Assembly: GCA_947450605.1 (NCBI GenBank)
Contig: CANFWB010000005.1
Span: 1-64,000, forward strand
From: Burkholderiaceae bacterium
GTDB lineage: Bacteria; Pseudomonadota; Gammaproteobacteria; Burkholderiales; Burkholderiaceae
DNA: 64,000 nucleotides
Direction of reading: 5' to 3'
The notes beneath the pieces were generated by a model. It saw only the letters and a program-made list of their open reading frames with translations, ran no database searches and was not told the origin of the DNA. Shown here piece after piece: positions 17,874-27,895 of this stretch (position 1 is its first letter; the number at the start of each line of letters is the position of its first letter). The position numbers were made by a program, and so were the translations under genes.

Positions 17874-19154
17874 ATGTTATTTACAGATCTCGGTTTATCA
17901 GAATCCATTCTTCGCGCTATTAGCGAGGAAGGCTATACCAGCCCTACCCCCATTCAAGAAAAATCAATCCCGGCAGTATTAAAGGGTGGTGATTTACTTG
18001 CTGCAGCTCAAACTGGTACCGGCAAAACTGCTGGCTTTACCCTACCGATTCTTCAGCGTTTAAGCAGTACTGCAAAGACAGGCGGCAAACGTCAATTGCG
18101 TGTGTTGATTTTGACTCCCACCCGCGAATTGGCAGCTCAAGTACAAGAATCGGTAGTCACCTACGGAAAATATACTGGCCTCAAATCCACCGTCATTTTT
18201 GGTGGCGTTGGTGCTAACCCACAGATCAAAGCAATTGCTGCAGGCCTGGATATTTTGGTAGCAACTCCTGGTCGCCTACTAGACTTAATGTCTCAAAACT
18301 GTGTCTCCCTCGCCAATATTGAAATCCTTGTTCTTGACGAAGCCGATCGCATGTTAGACATGGGTTTCTTGCGCGACATTAAAAAGATTTTGGCTGCACT
18401 CCCTAAGCAACGTCAGAACTTGCTGTTCTCAGCAACCTTCTCTGCCGAGATTAAGGCTTTGGCTGATAGCCTGCTCAACTCCCCTGCGCTGATTGAAGTA
18501 GCGCGCAGTAATAGCACCAATGATGCAATTGCTCAGCTGATCCATCCGGTAGATAGGACTCAAAAACATCCTTTATTGGCGCACCTGATTAAAACCAATC
18601 AGTGGCAACAAGTACTGGTGTTTACTCGCACCAAACATGGCGCCAATAAATTAGTCACGCAGCTAGAGAAAGATGGCATCACCGCCATGGCGATTCATGG
18701 CAATAAGAGCCAAAGCGCCCGCACCAAAGCACTGGCAGAGTTTAAAGATGGAAAAATTACCGTCCTAGTTGCTACTGACATTGCTGCACGCGGTATCGAT
18801 ATTGATCAACTTCCCCATGTTGTGAACTATGACTTACCAAACGTTTCAGAAGACTATGTGCATCGCATTGGTCGTACCGGAAGAGCTGGATCTAATGGAG
18901 TTGCAGTATCTTTGGTCTGTGTTGATGAGCATCAAATGCTCAGAGATATTGAAAAACTCATCAAGCAAAAACTGCCACAGGAAGTAATTGCAGGGTTTGA
19001 GCCAGACCCCAATGCAGTGGCACAACCAATTCAATTGCGTAGCCAGCAACATCAGCAATCCAGAAAACCTCGTCCGGCCGGCGGAGGTAGTAATGGTGGT
19101 CCAAAGCCTGCAGCTAAGCGCAGTAGCCCTCCAAAGCGCAGTTTTAATAGGTAA
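17874..19154 (+). CDS. rhlE: DEAD-box ATP-dependent RNA helicase
   Basis: [48 protein letters not shown]; basic C-terminal tail. ATG at 17874 preferred over TTG at 17865. Confidence 0.93.
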   Translation: MLFTDLGLSESILRAISEEGYTSPTPIQEKSIPAVLKGGDLLAAAQTGTGKTAGFTLPILQRLSSTAKTGGKRQLRVLILTPTRELAAQVQESVVTYGKYTGLKSTVIFGGVGANPQIKAIAAGLDILVATPGRLLDLMSQNCVSLANIEILVLDEADRMLDMGFLRDIKKILAALPKQRQNLLFSATFSAEIKALADSLLNSPALIEVARSNSTNDAIAQLIHPVDRTQKHPLLAHLIKTNQWQQVLVFTRTKHGANKLVTQLEKDGITAMAIHGNKSQSARTKALAEFKDGKITVLVATDIAARGIDIDQLPHVVNYDLPNVSEDYVHRIGRTGRAGSNGVAVSLVCVDEHQMLRDIEKLIKQKLPQEVIAGFEPDPNAVAQPIQLRSQQHQQSRKPRPAGGGSNGGPKPAAKRSSPPKRSFNR

Positions 19155-19220
19155 AGCGATAGAATTAATTCTATAACTTATACCCATCTCTCAATAAGCA
19201 AATAATCCATTCAAATCACT

Positions 19221-20330
19221 ATGACTACCACTCGCCGCTCAGCCATTAAAACCCTTGTAGGCGCTTTTGCGCTGCCAACTCTAAGCCCGATTGCCACTGC
19301 CTTTGCCCAAAGTGCAGCTGACTGGACTACCTACGAGATCATTACTGAAGTCAGCCTTGAAACGGGGAATGGCATTGCAGAAGCATGGATTCCATTGCCG
19401 CTAGTAGCTGACACCAACTACTTCAAGACCATTGCCATCAACTCAGAGAGCGCAGATCCAAAAGCGGTAAGCAAGATTTACGAAACGCCAGACAAGCAAG
19501 CGCGCATGATGTGGACCCAGTGGGACAAGTCAGCAAGCAACCATACTGTTCAAGTATCCATGTTGGTGAGCACGCGTAATCGTAACTTAGCGTTTTCAAG
19601 CCCAAGCCCAGCACTGAAACTATCTAAAGAAGAACAAAAATTTTGGACACGCGGCACCAAATATTTGCCCACCGATGGCATTGTTAAAGCTAAGGCTCAG
19701 GAATGTATTGCTAGCTTGCCTGCCAATGCAACGGATATAGAAAAAGCTAAAGCTATTTATAACTGGGTCGTTGATAACACTCATCGCAATCCAAAAACAC
19801 GGGGTTGCGGTCAAGGTGATGTGAAGCTCATGCTGGAGACCAATAATCTCGGTGGCAAATGTGCAGATATTAACGCCGTATTTGTAGCACTCTCTCGCTC
19901 AATTGGCCTGGCAGCGCGTGATGTCTATGGAATTCGCATTGCTGACTCTGCGCGCGGCTACAAGAGTTTGGGCAAGGCTGGAGATATCACTAAAGCACAA
20001 CATTGCCGCGCCGAGTTTTATGCGTCGGGCTATGGCTGGGTTCCAGTGGATCCGGCAGATGTTCGCAAAGTCATCCTCGAAGAAGCTGGCGGCTTAGCTG
20101 TCAATGATCCGAAAGTGCTAGCAATTCGTGACTACCTATTTGGTAATTGGGAAATGAATTGGATGGCCTATAACTATGACCATGACATCACTCTCCCTGG
20201 CTCTAAGCTTGGTAAGAATGGTGAGATCCCTTTCTTAATGTATCCACAAGCGGAAAACAAAGAGGGCCGCCTTGACTCGCTAGATCCGGATAACTTTAAA
20301 TACAAGATTACTAGTCGTCGTATTGGCTAA
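19221..20330 (+). CDS. Exported transglutaminase-like domain protein
   Basis: TTRRSAIKTLVGAFALPTL Tat-like signal; GGKCADINAVFVALSRSIGLAARDVYGIR; HCRAEFYASGYGWVPVDPADVRK (Cys-His-Asp). Confidence 0.87.
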   Translation: MTTTRRSAIKTLVGAFALPTLSPIATAFAQSAADWTTYEIITEVSLETGNGIAEAWIPLPLVADTNYFKTIAINSESADPKAVSKIYETPDKQARMMWTQWDKSASNHTVQVSMLVSTRNRNLAFSSPSPALKLSKEEQKFWTRGTKYLPTDGIVKAKAQECIASLPANATDIEKAKAIYNWVVDNTHRNPKTRGCGQGDVKLMLETNNLGGKCADINAVFVALSRSIGLAARDVYGIRIADSARGYKSLGKAGDITKAQHCRAEFYASGYGWVPVDPADVRKVILEEAGGLAVNDPKVLAIRDYLFGNWEMNWMAYNYDHDITLPGSKLGKNGEIPFLMYPQAENKEGRLDSLDPDNFKYKITSRRIG

Positions 20331-20354
20331 TCCATCATTATTTCATTTTTTCAA

Positions 20355-20909
20355 GTGAATAGAGCCGCCTTGCAAAGGACAACGAGAGGCATCACCCTCT
20401 CGTTTATGGCTTTACTGCTTACCGTTTTTCAATCAACAAGCACTCAAGCACAATGGCGCACTGCAAGCTATGTTGGCCTCACGAAAACTCCCCCACTGCA
20501 GCTAAATAATCTCGCAGGCCAGGCGGTCGATTTAAGTAGTTTTAAAGGTAAAGTGGTACTCATTAACTTTTGGGCTAGTTGGTGCGAGCCCTGTAGAGAA
20601 GAGTTTGGGGAATTGATTCATCTACAAGAAAAGTATGACGCAAAAGGACTCAAGATTTTTGCTGTCAATCTTGCAGAGATGAAGCCCCGCATTACTCAGT
20701 TTCTAAAAGGCAATACCATTTCGGATAATGCAATTGAAATCCTCTTGGACCGAAACAGCCTTGTCTACAAGACTTGGAAAGCGCGTGGCATCCCCACCAC
20801 CTTCCTAGTGGGCAAAAATGGACGAATCGAGGGCGTTTGGATTGGCTCAATTGATAATGCTGACAGTGACGAACTTAAAGGCAAAATTGAATTCCTTCTT
20901 CGGCAATAA
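20355..20909 (+). CDS. TlpA-like thioredoxin-fold protein
   Basis: GKVVLINFWASWCEPCREEFGELIHLQEKYDAKGLKIFAVNL; WCEPC active site; ARGIPTTFLVGKNGRI. Confidence 0.92.
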   Translation: MNRAALQRTTRGITLSFMALLLTVFQSTSTQAQWRTASYVGLTKTPPLQLNNLAGQAVDLSSFKGKVVLINFWASWCEPCREEFGELIHLQEKYDAKGLKIFAVNLAEMKPRITQFLKGNTISDNAIEILLDRNSLVYKTWKARGIPTTFLVGKNGRIEGVWIGSIDNADSDELKGKIEFLLRQ

Positions 20910-20945
20910 TGAATATCTCATGACTGCCCTACTAATAAATACATC

Positions 20946-22016
20946 GTGGCTATAAATATGACAGCGCAATCTATCGAACCCCGTCTTACCTCCCTCTCAC
21001 ATGGAGGTGGTTGCGGCTGCAAAATTGCGCCGGGCATTTTGTCTGAGATTCTGAAGAGCGTTCCACAGCTGCCGTTTCCCAAAGAGCTCTTGATTGGCAT
21101 CGAAACATCTGATGATGCTGCTGTTTATCAAATCAATGAATCTCAGGCAATTGTTGCAACCACTGATTTCTTTATGCCGATTGTTGATGACCCGTACGAT
21201 TTTGGAATGATTGCAGCTACCAATGCGATCAGCGATATCTATGCCATGGGTGGCACCCCACTATTTGCGCTAGCCCTTGTCGGCATGCCAATTAAAGTGC
21301 TATCCAATGCAACGATTGCGCGCATTCTTGAAGGTGGTGCTGAAGCGTGTAGATCAGCCGGCATTCCGATTGCTGGCGGCCACACCATTGACTCCGTTGA
21401 ACCTATTTATGGTCTAGTTGCTATTGGTATAGTGGATCCCAAGCGGGTCAAGAGCAATGCTGCCGCTCAAGCTGGCGATGTCCTCATCTTGGGCAAGCCA
21501 TTAGGTGTGGGCATTTTATCTGCCGCCCTCAAGAAAGATCTGTTGGGTGAAGAAGGTTATCAAGAGATGATTGCCAATACCACCAAGCTGAACTCTGCAG
21601 GCCCAGAGCTAGCAAAACTTCAAGGGGTGCACGCTCTCACAGACGTTACAGGCTTTGGCCTGGCAGGTCATACCCTTGAATTAGCGCGCGGCTCCAATCT
21701 CACTGCACAGATCGACTGGAAACAGGTTCCCCTGCTCTCCAATGTGCAGAGTCTAGCTGATCAAGGTGTCATTACTGGCGCATCAGATCGTAACTGGCAA
21801 AGTTACGGCAAAGATGTTTTCCTGCCCGAGCACTTTAGCCCAGCACAGCAAGCACTACTGACCGATCCCCAGACTAGCGGAGGCTTGCTAGTATCTTGCA
21901 GCCCCGATGCCGTCAATCATGTTTTAGAGATCTTTAAGCAACATCAATTTTTTGCCGCTTGCGCCATTGGGAAAATGAGCAACAAGAAAGATCAGTATTT
22001 AACGGTATCGCTTTAA
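20946..22016 (+). CDS. selD: Selenide, water dikinase
   Basis: LSHGGGCGCKIAPGIL catalytic motif with Cys; ETSDDAAVYQINESQAIVATTDFFMPIVDDPYDFGMIAATNAISDIYAMGG. Confidence 0.96.
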   Translation: MAINMTAQSIEPRLTSLSHGGGCGCKIAPGILSEILKSVPQLPFPKELLIGIETSDDAAVYQINESQAIVATTDFFMPIVDDPYDFGMIAATNAISDIYAMGGTPLFALALVGMPIKVLSNATIARILEGGAEACRSAGIPIAGGHTIDSVEPIYGLVAIGIVDPKRVKSNAAAQAGDVLILGKPLGVGILSAALKKDLLGEEGYQEMIANTTKLNSAGPELAKLQGVHALTDVTGFGLAGHTLELARGSNLTAQIDWKQVPLLSNVQSLADQGVITGASDRNWQSYGKDVFLPEHFSPAQQALLTDPQTSGGLLVSCSPDAVNHVLEIFKQHQFFAACAIGKMSNKKDQYLTVSL

Positions 22017-22894
22017 TCCGCCCGTAGATTAAAAATGCTCGAAAAATCGAGCTGACCGTTGCCGGCTTTGCTATGTTCCTCATATAGCTTTCTGGATAAC
22101 TCACCCAAAGGAACGTTCGCATCTAGATCGCTAGCATTCTCTGTTGCCAGACCTAAATCCTTCAACATCAGATCCACCCCAAAGCCACCGGCATAAGCCC
22201 TTGAGGACGGCACATTCTCCATGACTCCTGGACAAGGGTTATAAAGCTCTAAAACCCAGTTGCGACCTGAGCTCTTGGACATAATATCGGAGAGTACTTT
22301 GGGGTCAATACCGTTAGCGACACCCAAACGCAATGCCTCACTAGTGCCCAGCATCTGGATGCCGAGCAACATGTTGTTGCAGACCTTCACAGTTTGTCCG
22401 CTACCGCTTGCACCTGCATGAAAAATATTTTTACCCATCTTTTCGAGCAATGGACGAGCTCGATCGACATCGGCAACATCTCCACCCACCATAAAAGTTA
22501 AGCTTGCAGCCTGGGCGCCTGCAGTTCCGCCAGAAACCGGGGCATCTATCATGGCAAAGCCTTTAGATTTTGCTGCTGCAGCAACGGCTTGAGAGACTTT
22601 AGGGGAAATCGTGGAGCAATCAATCAGCAATGACTTTGGGCTAGCTGTAGCAAGCAAACCCGAGTCTCCCAAATACAAAGCCTCTACATGCCGCGATGCA
22701 GGGAGCATGGTAATAATGACATCTGCATCGAGAACGGCCTCTGATGCACTATTCATCGGAACTCCACCGGCCAACTTAAAAGCATCGAGTTGCGCCTGAA
22801 CCAAATCAAAACCCTTGATCTGGTGGCCTGCTTTTATTAAATTGAGAGCCATGGGTAGGCCCATATTGCCCAACCCTAAAAATGCGACTTTCAT
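22013..22894 (-). CDS. NAD(P)-dependent oxidoreductase, 3-hydroxyisobutyrate dehydrogenase family
   Basis: MKVAFLGLGNMGLPMALNLIKAGHQIKGFD; IDAPVSGGTAGAQAASLTFMVGG. Confidence 0.92.
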   Translation of the reverse strand: MKVAFLGLGNMGLPMALNLIKAGHQIKGFDLVQAQLDAFKLAGGVPMNSASEAVLDADVIITMLPASRHVEALYLGDSGLLATASPKSLLIDCSTISPKVSQAVAAAAKSKGFAMIDAPVSGGTAGAQAASLTFMVGGDVADVDRARPLLEKMGKNIFHAGASGSGQTVKVCNNMLLGIQMLGTSEALRLGVANGIDPKVLSDIMSKSSGRNWVLELYNPCPGVMENVPSSRAYAGGFGVDLMLKDLGLATENASDLDANVPLGELSRKLYEEHSKAGNGQLDFSSIFNLRAD

Positions 22895-22977
22895 GTGCGC
22901 CTCGTATGAGATGGTGAAGTTCTAATGACTCACTATAGACTGCTTATAAACTACTGTAATAATTTTCTGGAGACAAA

Positions 22978-23271
22978 ATGACTATTAAAGTAATTGGCCT
23001 CATTCAGCTAAATGATCTTGAAGCCTTTGAGAAATACCGCAGTCAAGTGGGGGATACAGTAACCCTGTATCAGGGGAAAATTAGCTCTAGAGGATCATTT
23101 AATCACTTCCTCTGGAATGAATTAGAGTGCGGCCCTTTCAATGCATTTGTAGAGCTAGAGTTTCCAGACCTAGAGCGCTCACAATCTTGGGCCATGAGCG
23201 CAGAGTATCAAAGCTTGCTAGCCATTCGCAGCGAAGCTATGAAGTTAACTTTATTTTCTATTGCAGTCTAA
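22978..23271 (+). CDS. DUF1330 family protein
   Basis: 97 aa; LEAFEKYRSQVGDTVTLYQGKISSRG...NAFVELEFPDLERSQSWAMSAEYQSLLAIRSEA. Confidence 0.8.
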   Translation: MTIKVIGLIQLNDLEAFEKYRSQVGDTVTLYQGKISSRGSFNHFLWNELECGPFNAFVELEFPDLERSQSWAMSAEYQSLLAIRSEAMKLTLFSIAV

Positions 23272-23278
23272 AAAATAA

Positions 23279-23305
23279 AGCCCGGCTCTTTGTGAGAGCC
23301 GGGCT
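23279..23305 (-). terminator. Rho-independent terminator for minus-strand gene
   Basis: AGCCCGGCTCT-TTGTG-AGAGCCGGGCT; followed on the minus strand by TTTATTTTTT. Confidence 0.85.
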
Positions 23306-23329
23306 GGATTCATTCAGAGCTAGCTCGAA

Positions 23330-23518
23330 TTACTTCTTTGCTTCCATTGCTTCTTTAGTGGCCGTGATTTCTTTACGACGCTCTTTGCAGGCACCAGCGA
23401 TTTCTTGCAAGGCCTTACGTGCACGAGCAGCAGATGCCTTAATTCCTTTTTCAATAAACTTTTCGTTTTCTGCCTTGTACGTTTCAAAAGCAGCCAACAA
23501 TGTATCGTGTTGTGACAT
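23330..23518 (-). CDS. Small basic Ala/Lys-rich helical hypothetical protein
   Basis: MSQHDTLLAAFETYKAENEKFIEKGIKASAARARKALQEIAGACKERRKEITATKEAMEAKK; followed by strong terminator. Confidence 0.7.
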   Translation of the reverse strand: MSQHDTLLAAFETYKAENEKFIEKGIKASAARARKALQEIAGACKERRKEITATKEAMEAKK

Positions 23519-23672
23519 CTCGTCTCCTATTAATCAGATAATTATTTGCATACAACCGAGTCAGTATATCCCCAGAAAAACTAGTGTAAATACAGGCTTA
23601 CATAAGGGATAACGCTTATATCCTGCAAATCCTCCAAAATACGATAAATACTAAAAACCACCGGAGATAAAC

Positions 23673-24650
23673 GTGAAAATCAGAAATATCCTCGTTTTAT
23701 TGGCCAGCGCCCTCATTAGCCTTCAGGCGTACGCCCAAGCCAGTAACTGGCCAACCCCGAATAAACCCATTACCTTTATCAACCCCTTTCCACCTGGTGG
23801 AGCGGTAGATGCCTTTGGGCGACCTCTAGCTAAGCAGCTTTCAACTCAACTGGGTACGTCCATTATTGTGGATAACAAGGGTGGCGCAGGTGGCACTCTT
23901 GGTGCGGCGGTAGCAGCAAAAATGGCGCCAGATGGATATACCTGGTTCCTGGGAGCCGTACACCACTCCATTGCACCGAGCATGTATACCAACCTGTCTT
24001 ATGACATTACTAAAGACTTTGAGCCGGTAGCTCTTATTGGAAGTGTCCCACATGTCATCGTGGTGAATCCAACAAAATTTCCCAAGAATGACCTGAAATC
24101 CATTATTGAAGAAATTCGCAAGCATCCGGGCAAGTACAACTATGCATCTACGGGGAACGGAACATCTCAGCATTTGACTGGTGAATTATTCAAGATGCAA
24201 AATAAATTGTTTATCACCCATATTCCCTATCGGGGTACTGGGCCAGCATTACAAGATGTAGTGGCTGGCCAAGTAGATATGATGTTTGATACCCTGGCTG
24301 GGGCAGCGCCCTTCATTAAAAATGGTCAACTGATTGCAGTAGCCGTGACTACCCAAAAACGCGTGGATGCCTTTCCCAATGTGCCAACTGCACAAGAGCT
24401 GGGTATCAAGGACTTTGTGGTGTATAGCTGGTATGCCATGTGGGCCATCAAAGGCACCCCGAAAGAGATTGTCGATAAAATGAGTGCGGAAGTTCAAGTT
24501 GCCCTGGCTTCTCCTGATATCAAAGAGCGCTGGGCATCTATGGGTGCTACGGCTCCTAAAATGAGTCGCTCGGAATTGGCGACCTACATCAACCAAGAGA
24601 TTGTGCGTTGGGGCGAAGTGGTAAAAAAATCCAACGCTAAATTGGATTGA
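23673..24650 (+). CDS. Bug/TTT family solute-binding protein
   Basis: WPTPNKPITFINPFPPGGAVDAFGRPLAKQLS...IVDNKGGAGGTLGAAVAAKMAPDGYTWFLG. Confidence 0.93.
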   Translation: MKIRNILVLLASALISLQAYAQASNWPTPNKPITFINPFPPGGAVDAFGRPLAKQLSTQLGTSIIVDNKGGAGGTLGAAVAAKMAPDGYTWFLGAVHHSIAPSMYTNLSYDITKDFEPVALIGSVPHVIVVNPTKFPKNDLKSIIEEIRKHPGKYNYASTGNGTSQHLTGELFKMQNKLFITHIPYRGTGPALQDVVAGQVDMMFDTLAGAAPFIKNGQLIAVAVTTQKRVDAFPNVPTAQELGIKDFVVYSWYAMWAIKGTPKEIVDKMSAEVQVALASPDIKERWASMGATAPKMSRSELATYINQEIVRWGEVVKKSNAKLD

Positions 24651-24685
24651 GCTTTAAATTAATATCAACAAAATAAAGAAAATAA

Positions 24686-26272
24686 TTGATGTCCATTAAA
24701 AATCAAGACTACGCATTTATCCGCAACAAACTCCTCAAGAAAGAGGAAATTGCTTTGCTCGACGTTCGCGAGGAAGATCCTCACGCCCAAGAGCATCCTT
24801 TGTTTGCAGCTAATATTCCACTTTCTCGTATTGAGGTCGATGCATTAAGTAAGCTCCCCAGAAAAGATGTTCCGATTGTCACGCTTGATGATGGCGAAGG
24901 CTATGCACAATTGGCCGCAGAGAGACTGGTTGAGCTTGGCTACTTAGACGTATCCATCTTTCAGGGTGGCGTGACTGCATGGAAAGCTGCTGGGGGCGAA
25001 GTATTTAAAGATGTGAATGTTCCAAGCAAATCTTTTGGTGAGTTTGTGGAGTCCAAGAGACACACGCCCTCCTTGTCCGCACAGGAAGTAAAGAAGCTGA
25101 TCGATAACAATGAAGATATTGTTGTTGTAGATGTTCGTCGCTTTGATGAATACCACACCATGAGCATTCCTACTGGTATTAGCGTGCCAGGCGCGGAGCT
25201 AGTCTTACGTGTTCCAGAGATTGCACCCAATCCAAACACTAGAGTAATTGTTAACTGCGCAGGAAGGACTCGCAGCATCATCGGCACCCAGTCCTTGATT
25301 AATGCGGGCATCCCGAATGAGGTGAATGCATTACGCAACGGTACCATCGGCTGGACCTTGGCCGGTCAAGAGCTTGATAAAGGGCAGAGTCGGAAATTTA
25401 AAGAAGTGAGCGAGAGTACCGCGAGTGAGGCTGCCCAACGAGCACGTAGCGTTGCCGATAAGGCTGGGGTGAAACGAGTTAACCTTGCCGATATTCAAGA
25501 GTGGAAATCTCAAGCTGATCGAACCACCTACTTCTTTGATCCCAGAACCCCAGAAGAATATGAAGCAGGTCATCTACCAGGATTTCGCTCAACACCTGGC
25601 GGTCAATTAGTGCAAGAGACGGAAATGGTTGCCCCCGTTCGTGGTGCACGCATTGTCCTATCGGACCCGGGTGGCGTTAGGGCCAATATGCCAGCCTCAT
25701 GGCTTGCGCAGATGGCGTGGGACGTTTACGTCATTGATGGCATTACAACTGCAGACCTAACTCAAAAAGGTGAGTGGGTGCAGCCACTACCATTAGCCAA
25801 TGAAATTCAAATGGTAGATGTAAAGACAGCTTCAGCATGGCTTCGAAATGACAGCAGTACGATTTTTGTAGACCTCAGTACGCACGCCAATTATGTGAAG
25901 GGGCATATTCCAGGCAGCTGGTATGCACTACGCTCACAGTTCTCAGCCGCTCTGGAGAAATTACCAAAAGCAGATCGCTATGTACTAACCAGCACTAAGG
26001 GTGATCTGGCTGTATTCGCCGCTAAAGAAATTCAAGCGCTGACCAAGGCCGAGATTGTCGTTCTATCCGGCGGTAATACAGCTTGGATAGACGCAGGCCT
26101 TGAGGTGGAGAAAGGTGCTGCGCATTTAGCCTCACCCCCACTAGACCGTTATAAGCGCCCCTATGAAGGCACTAGCGTTGATCCGGCAGCAATGCAGGCC
26201 TATCTGGATTGGGAGTTTGGCTTAGTCGAGCAACTTGGCAAGGATGGAACCCACCACTTCTGGGTTCTGTAA
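24686..26272 (+). CDS. Multidomain (four-repeat) rhodanese-like protein
   Basis: Four rhodanese modules (LLDVREED, VVDVRRFDEYH, FFDPRTPEEYEAGHLPG, FVDLSTHANYVKGHIPG); only module 2 has a Cys loop (VNCAGRTRS). Confidence 0.88.
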   Translation: MMSIKNQDYAFIRNKLLKKEEIALLDVREEDPHAQEHPLFAANIPLSRIEVDALSKLPRKDVPIVTLDDGEGYAQLAAERLVELGYLDVSIFQGGVTAWKAAGGEVFKDVNVPSKSFGEFVESKRHTPSLSAQEVKKLIDNNEDIVVVDVRRFDEYHTMSIPTGISVPGAELVLRVPEIAPNPNTRVIVNCAGRTRSIIGTQSLINAGIPNEVNALRNGTIGWTLAGQELDKGQSRKFKEVSESTASEAAQRARSVADKAGVKRVNLADIQEWKSQADRTTYFFDPRTPEEYEAGHLPGFRSTPGGQLVQETEMVAPVRGARIVLSDPGGVRANMPASWLAQMAWDVYVIDGITTADLTQKGEWVQPLPLANEIQMVDVKTASAWLRNDSSTIFVDLSTHANYVKGHIPGSWYALRSQFSAALEKLPKADRYVLTSTKGDLAVFAAKEIQALTKAEIVVLSGGNTAWIDAGLEVEKGAAHLASPPLDRYKRPYEGTSVDPAAMQAYLDWEFGLVEQLGKDGTHHFWVL

Positions 26273-26285
26273 GAAGCCTAGGAGA

Positions 26286-26588
26286 ATGATTCGCTCAATC
26301 GCACTTCATACTCTATTGGCGCTGACAGTCCTACTTACCGCGTGCAGTCCAGACACCTACACCACTTGGTCGTGTAAAGATTCCATGGGGGAGAAATCTC
26401 CCATGGTGCTTAAAAAATCGCAAATGCAATTTCAGGATCACCAATACGATTATTGTGGAAGCCTTGGCCCTCAGAGTTATTTTGATTCAAAGTGCCCTGT
26501 CGATATTAAAGATTCAAGCAAAATATTTGCTCCCAGTACCGGGTTTCTCATCAGCGATACAACTTCATTTCAATGTGATGCCCTCTAA
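26286..26588 (+). CDS. Small lipoprotein, hypothetical
   Basis: MIRSIALHTLLALTVLLTACSPDTYTTWSC lipobox; start re-called from 26235. Confidence 0.65.
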   Translation: MIRSIALHTLLALTVLLTACSPDTYTTWSCKDSMGEKSPMVLKKSQMQFQDHQYDYCGSLGPQSYFDSKCPVDIKDSSKIFAPSTGFLISDTTSFQCDAL

Positions 26589-26814
26589 ACAGAAAAATCC
26601 ACTCAGCCCCAAGAAACTGCTGCTCAGCAAATGGACCGCAGTTCACCCTAGCAATAAGCGGAAACACTTCTTGGTTAGCAAAGTCATACTTCCGGACCTG
26701 CCTGAACAAGCGATTGAATATGTGGAGCTAGAAGCTATTTTTGATAAACAAATTCAGCTGATCGCATGGCGCGAACTGAGTAATAGCGCAGTTTGGCTTC
26801 AAGGATGGGTATAA
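26578..26814 (+). CDS. TIGR02450-type small Trp-rich protein
   Basis: MPSKQKNPLSPKKLLLSKWTAVHPSNKRKHFLVSKV...YVELEAIFDKQIQLIAWRELSNSAVWLQGW; start re-called from 26455. Confidence 0.75.
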   Translation: MPSKQKNPLSPKKLLLSKWTAVHPSNKRKHFLVSKVILPDLPEQAIEYVELEAIFDKQIQLIAWRELSNSAVWLQGWV

Positions 26815-26815
26815 A

Positions 26816-26844
26816 AAAACCGCCCTTGCTTGGAGGCGGTTTCT
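26816..26844. terminator. Bidirectional-looking terminator hairpin
   Basis: AAACCGCC-CTTGCTTG-GAGGCGGTTT between convergent genes. Confidence 0.75.
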
Positions 26845-26867
26845 TATCTTCTGCGTAATTTCTTATT

Positions 26868-27389
26868 TTATTTCTTCTTCGCTTCTGAGTCTTTTCTAAG
26901 ATGCTCTTCAATATTTTTTTCTGCAGCATCAGCCACCTGATTGACAATTTTTCTACCTTCTTTAAACATCTTTTGACCAGCAGTAGACATGTCATGAACT
27001 ACTTTAGATAACTTCTCAGCCTGATTTGGCAACTTGCTTTCAGCATCTTCAAGCCAACCAACTAATGAGCTGCGAACCTTCTCTAAGTGCTTTTCAGTTT
27101 CGTCTGCTGCATCCTCACCAATATCCTTGAGAACAGACTTCACCTTCTTTTGATAGGTAGCGGCACGTTTTACAGCCTCTTTGCTTGCAGCCTCTTGCAA
27201 ATCGCGCAATTTGGCAAGATCATTTTTTGCCGCAGATTTTGCACTCTCCATAGCATTTTTCATGCCCCACTGAATTTCAGCAAGATGATGTTCGCTAAGA
27301 TCTTTAGCCGCATCTAATAATTTATGGGAATAGGCAAAGAGCTCTTTTGCCTTTTCTTGTTGCCATGCTTGAATGTCCTTCTTATCCAT
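26868..27389 (-). CDS. Phasin-like helical protein
   Basis: Helical, Ala/Lys/Glu-rich, MDKKDIQAWQQEKAKELFAYSHKLLDAAKDLSEHHLAEIQWGMKNAMESAKSAAKNDLAKLRDLQEAASKEA. Confidence 0.55.
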   Translation of the reverse strand: MDKKDIQAWQQEKAKELFAYSHKLLDAAKDLSEHHLAEIQWGMKNAMESAKSAAKNDLAKLRDLQEAASKEAVKRAATYQKKVKSVLKDIGEDAADETEKHLEKVRSSLVGWLEDAESKLPNQAEKLSKVVHDMSTAGQKMFKEGRKIVNQVADAAEKNIEEHLRKDSEAKKK

Positions 27390-27505
27390 TACATCTCCCC
27401 CTTGGTTAAATTAAAGTATTGCCCTATCAATAAACCCACAGTTCAACTCTATACCGAAATCGTTGCCTTGCCAATTCCTTGCTTTATTGGCATTAAAATC
27501 AAGGC

Positions 27506-27895
27506 ATGAGCGAGAGAAAAAACCCCTACGAGATTATTGGCGGCGCAGCTAAGGTCGAAGAATTAGTCGATCGTTTTTATGACTTAATGACCCTGGAGGA
27601 AGTCTTTACAGACTTACGAGCCATGCATTCCCAGGATCTTTCAGGGTCTAGAGGTAAGCTCAAACTCTTTTTGACGGGATGGCTGGGAGGTCCAGACGTC
27701 TACTCCCCCAAACATGGTCATCCGATGCTTCGTGCCAGACACTTACCATTCAAGATTGGCCTCAAAGAGCGCAATCAATGGTTGGCCTGTATGTATCGCG
27801 CCATGGAAGATTGCGGAATTGATGGTCAGATTGGAGCTCAGCTAGAGGAGTCCTTTTTTAATACCGCCGACTGGATGAGAAACCAGCAGAACTAA
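27506..27895 (+). CDS. Group II truncated hemoglobin
   Basis: NPYEIIGGAAKVEELVDRFYDLMTLEE...KLKLFLTGWLGGPDVYSPKHGHPMLRARHLPFKIG. Confidence 0.92.
   Translation: MSERKNPYEIIGGAAKVEELVDRFYDLMTLEEVFTDLRAMHSQDLSGSRGKLKLFLTGWLGGPDVYSPKHGHPMLRARHLPFKIGLKERNQWLACMYRAMEDCGIDGQIGAQLEESFFNTADWMRNQQN

Noticed and set aside
20946-22016. Possible selenocysteine (in-frame TGA) in SelD
   Set aside because: The catalytic motif is GGGCGCK encoded with Cys codons and the frame is uninterrupted, so no Sec or SECIS is needed
24961-25347. 128-aa minus-strand ORF inside the rhodanese gene
   Set aside because: Antisense shadow ORF, no homology recognised
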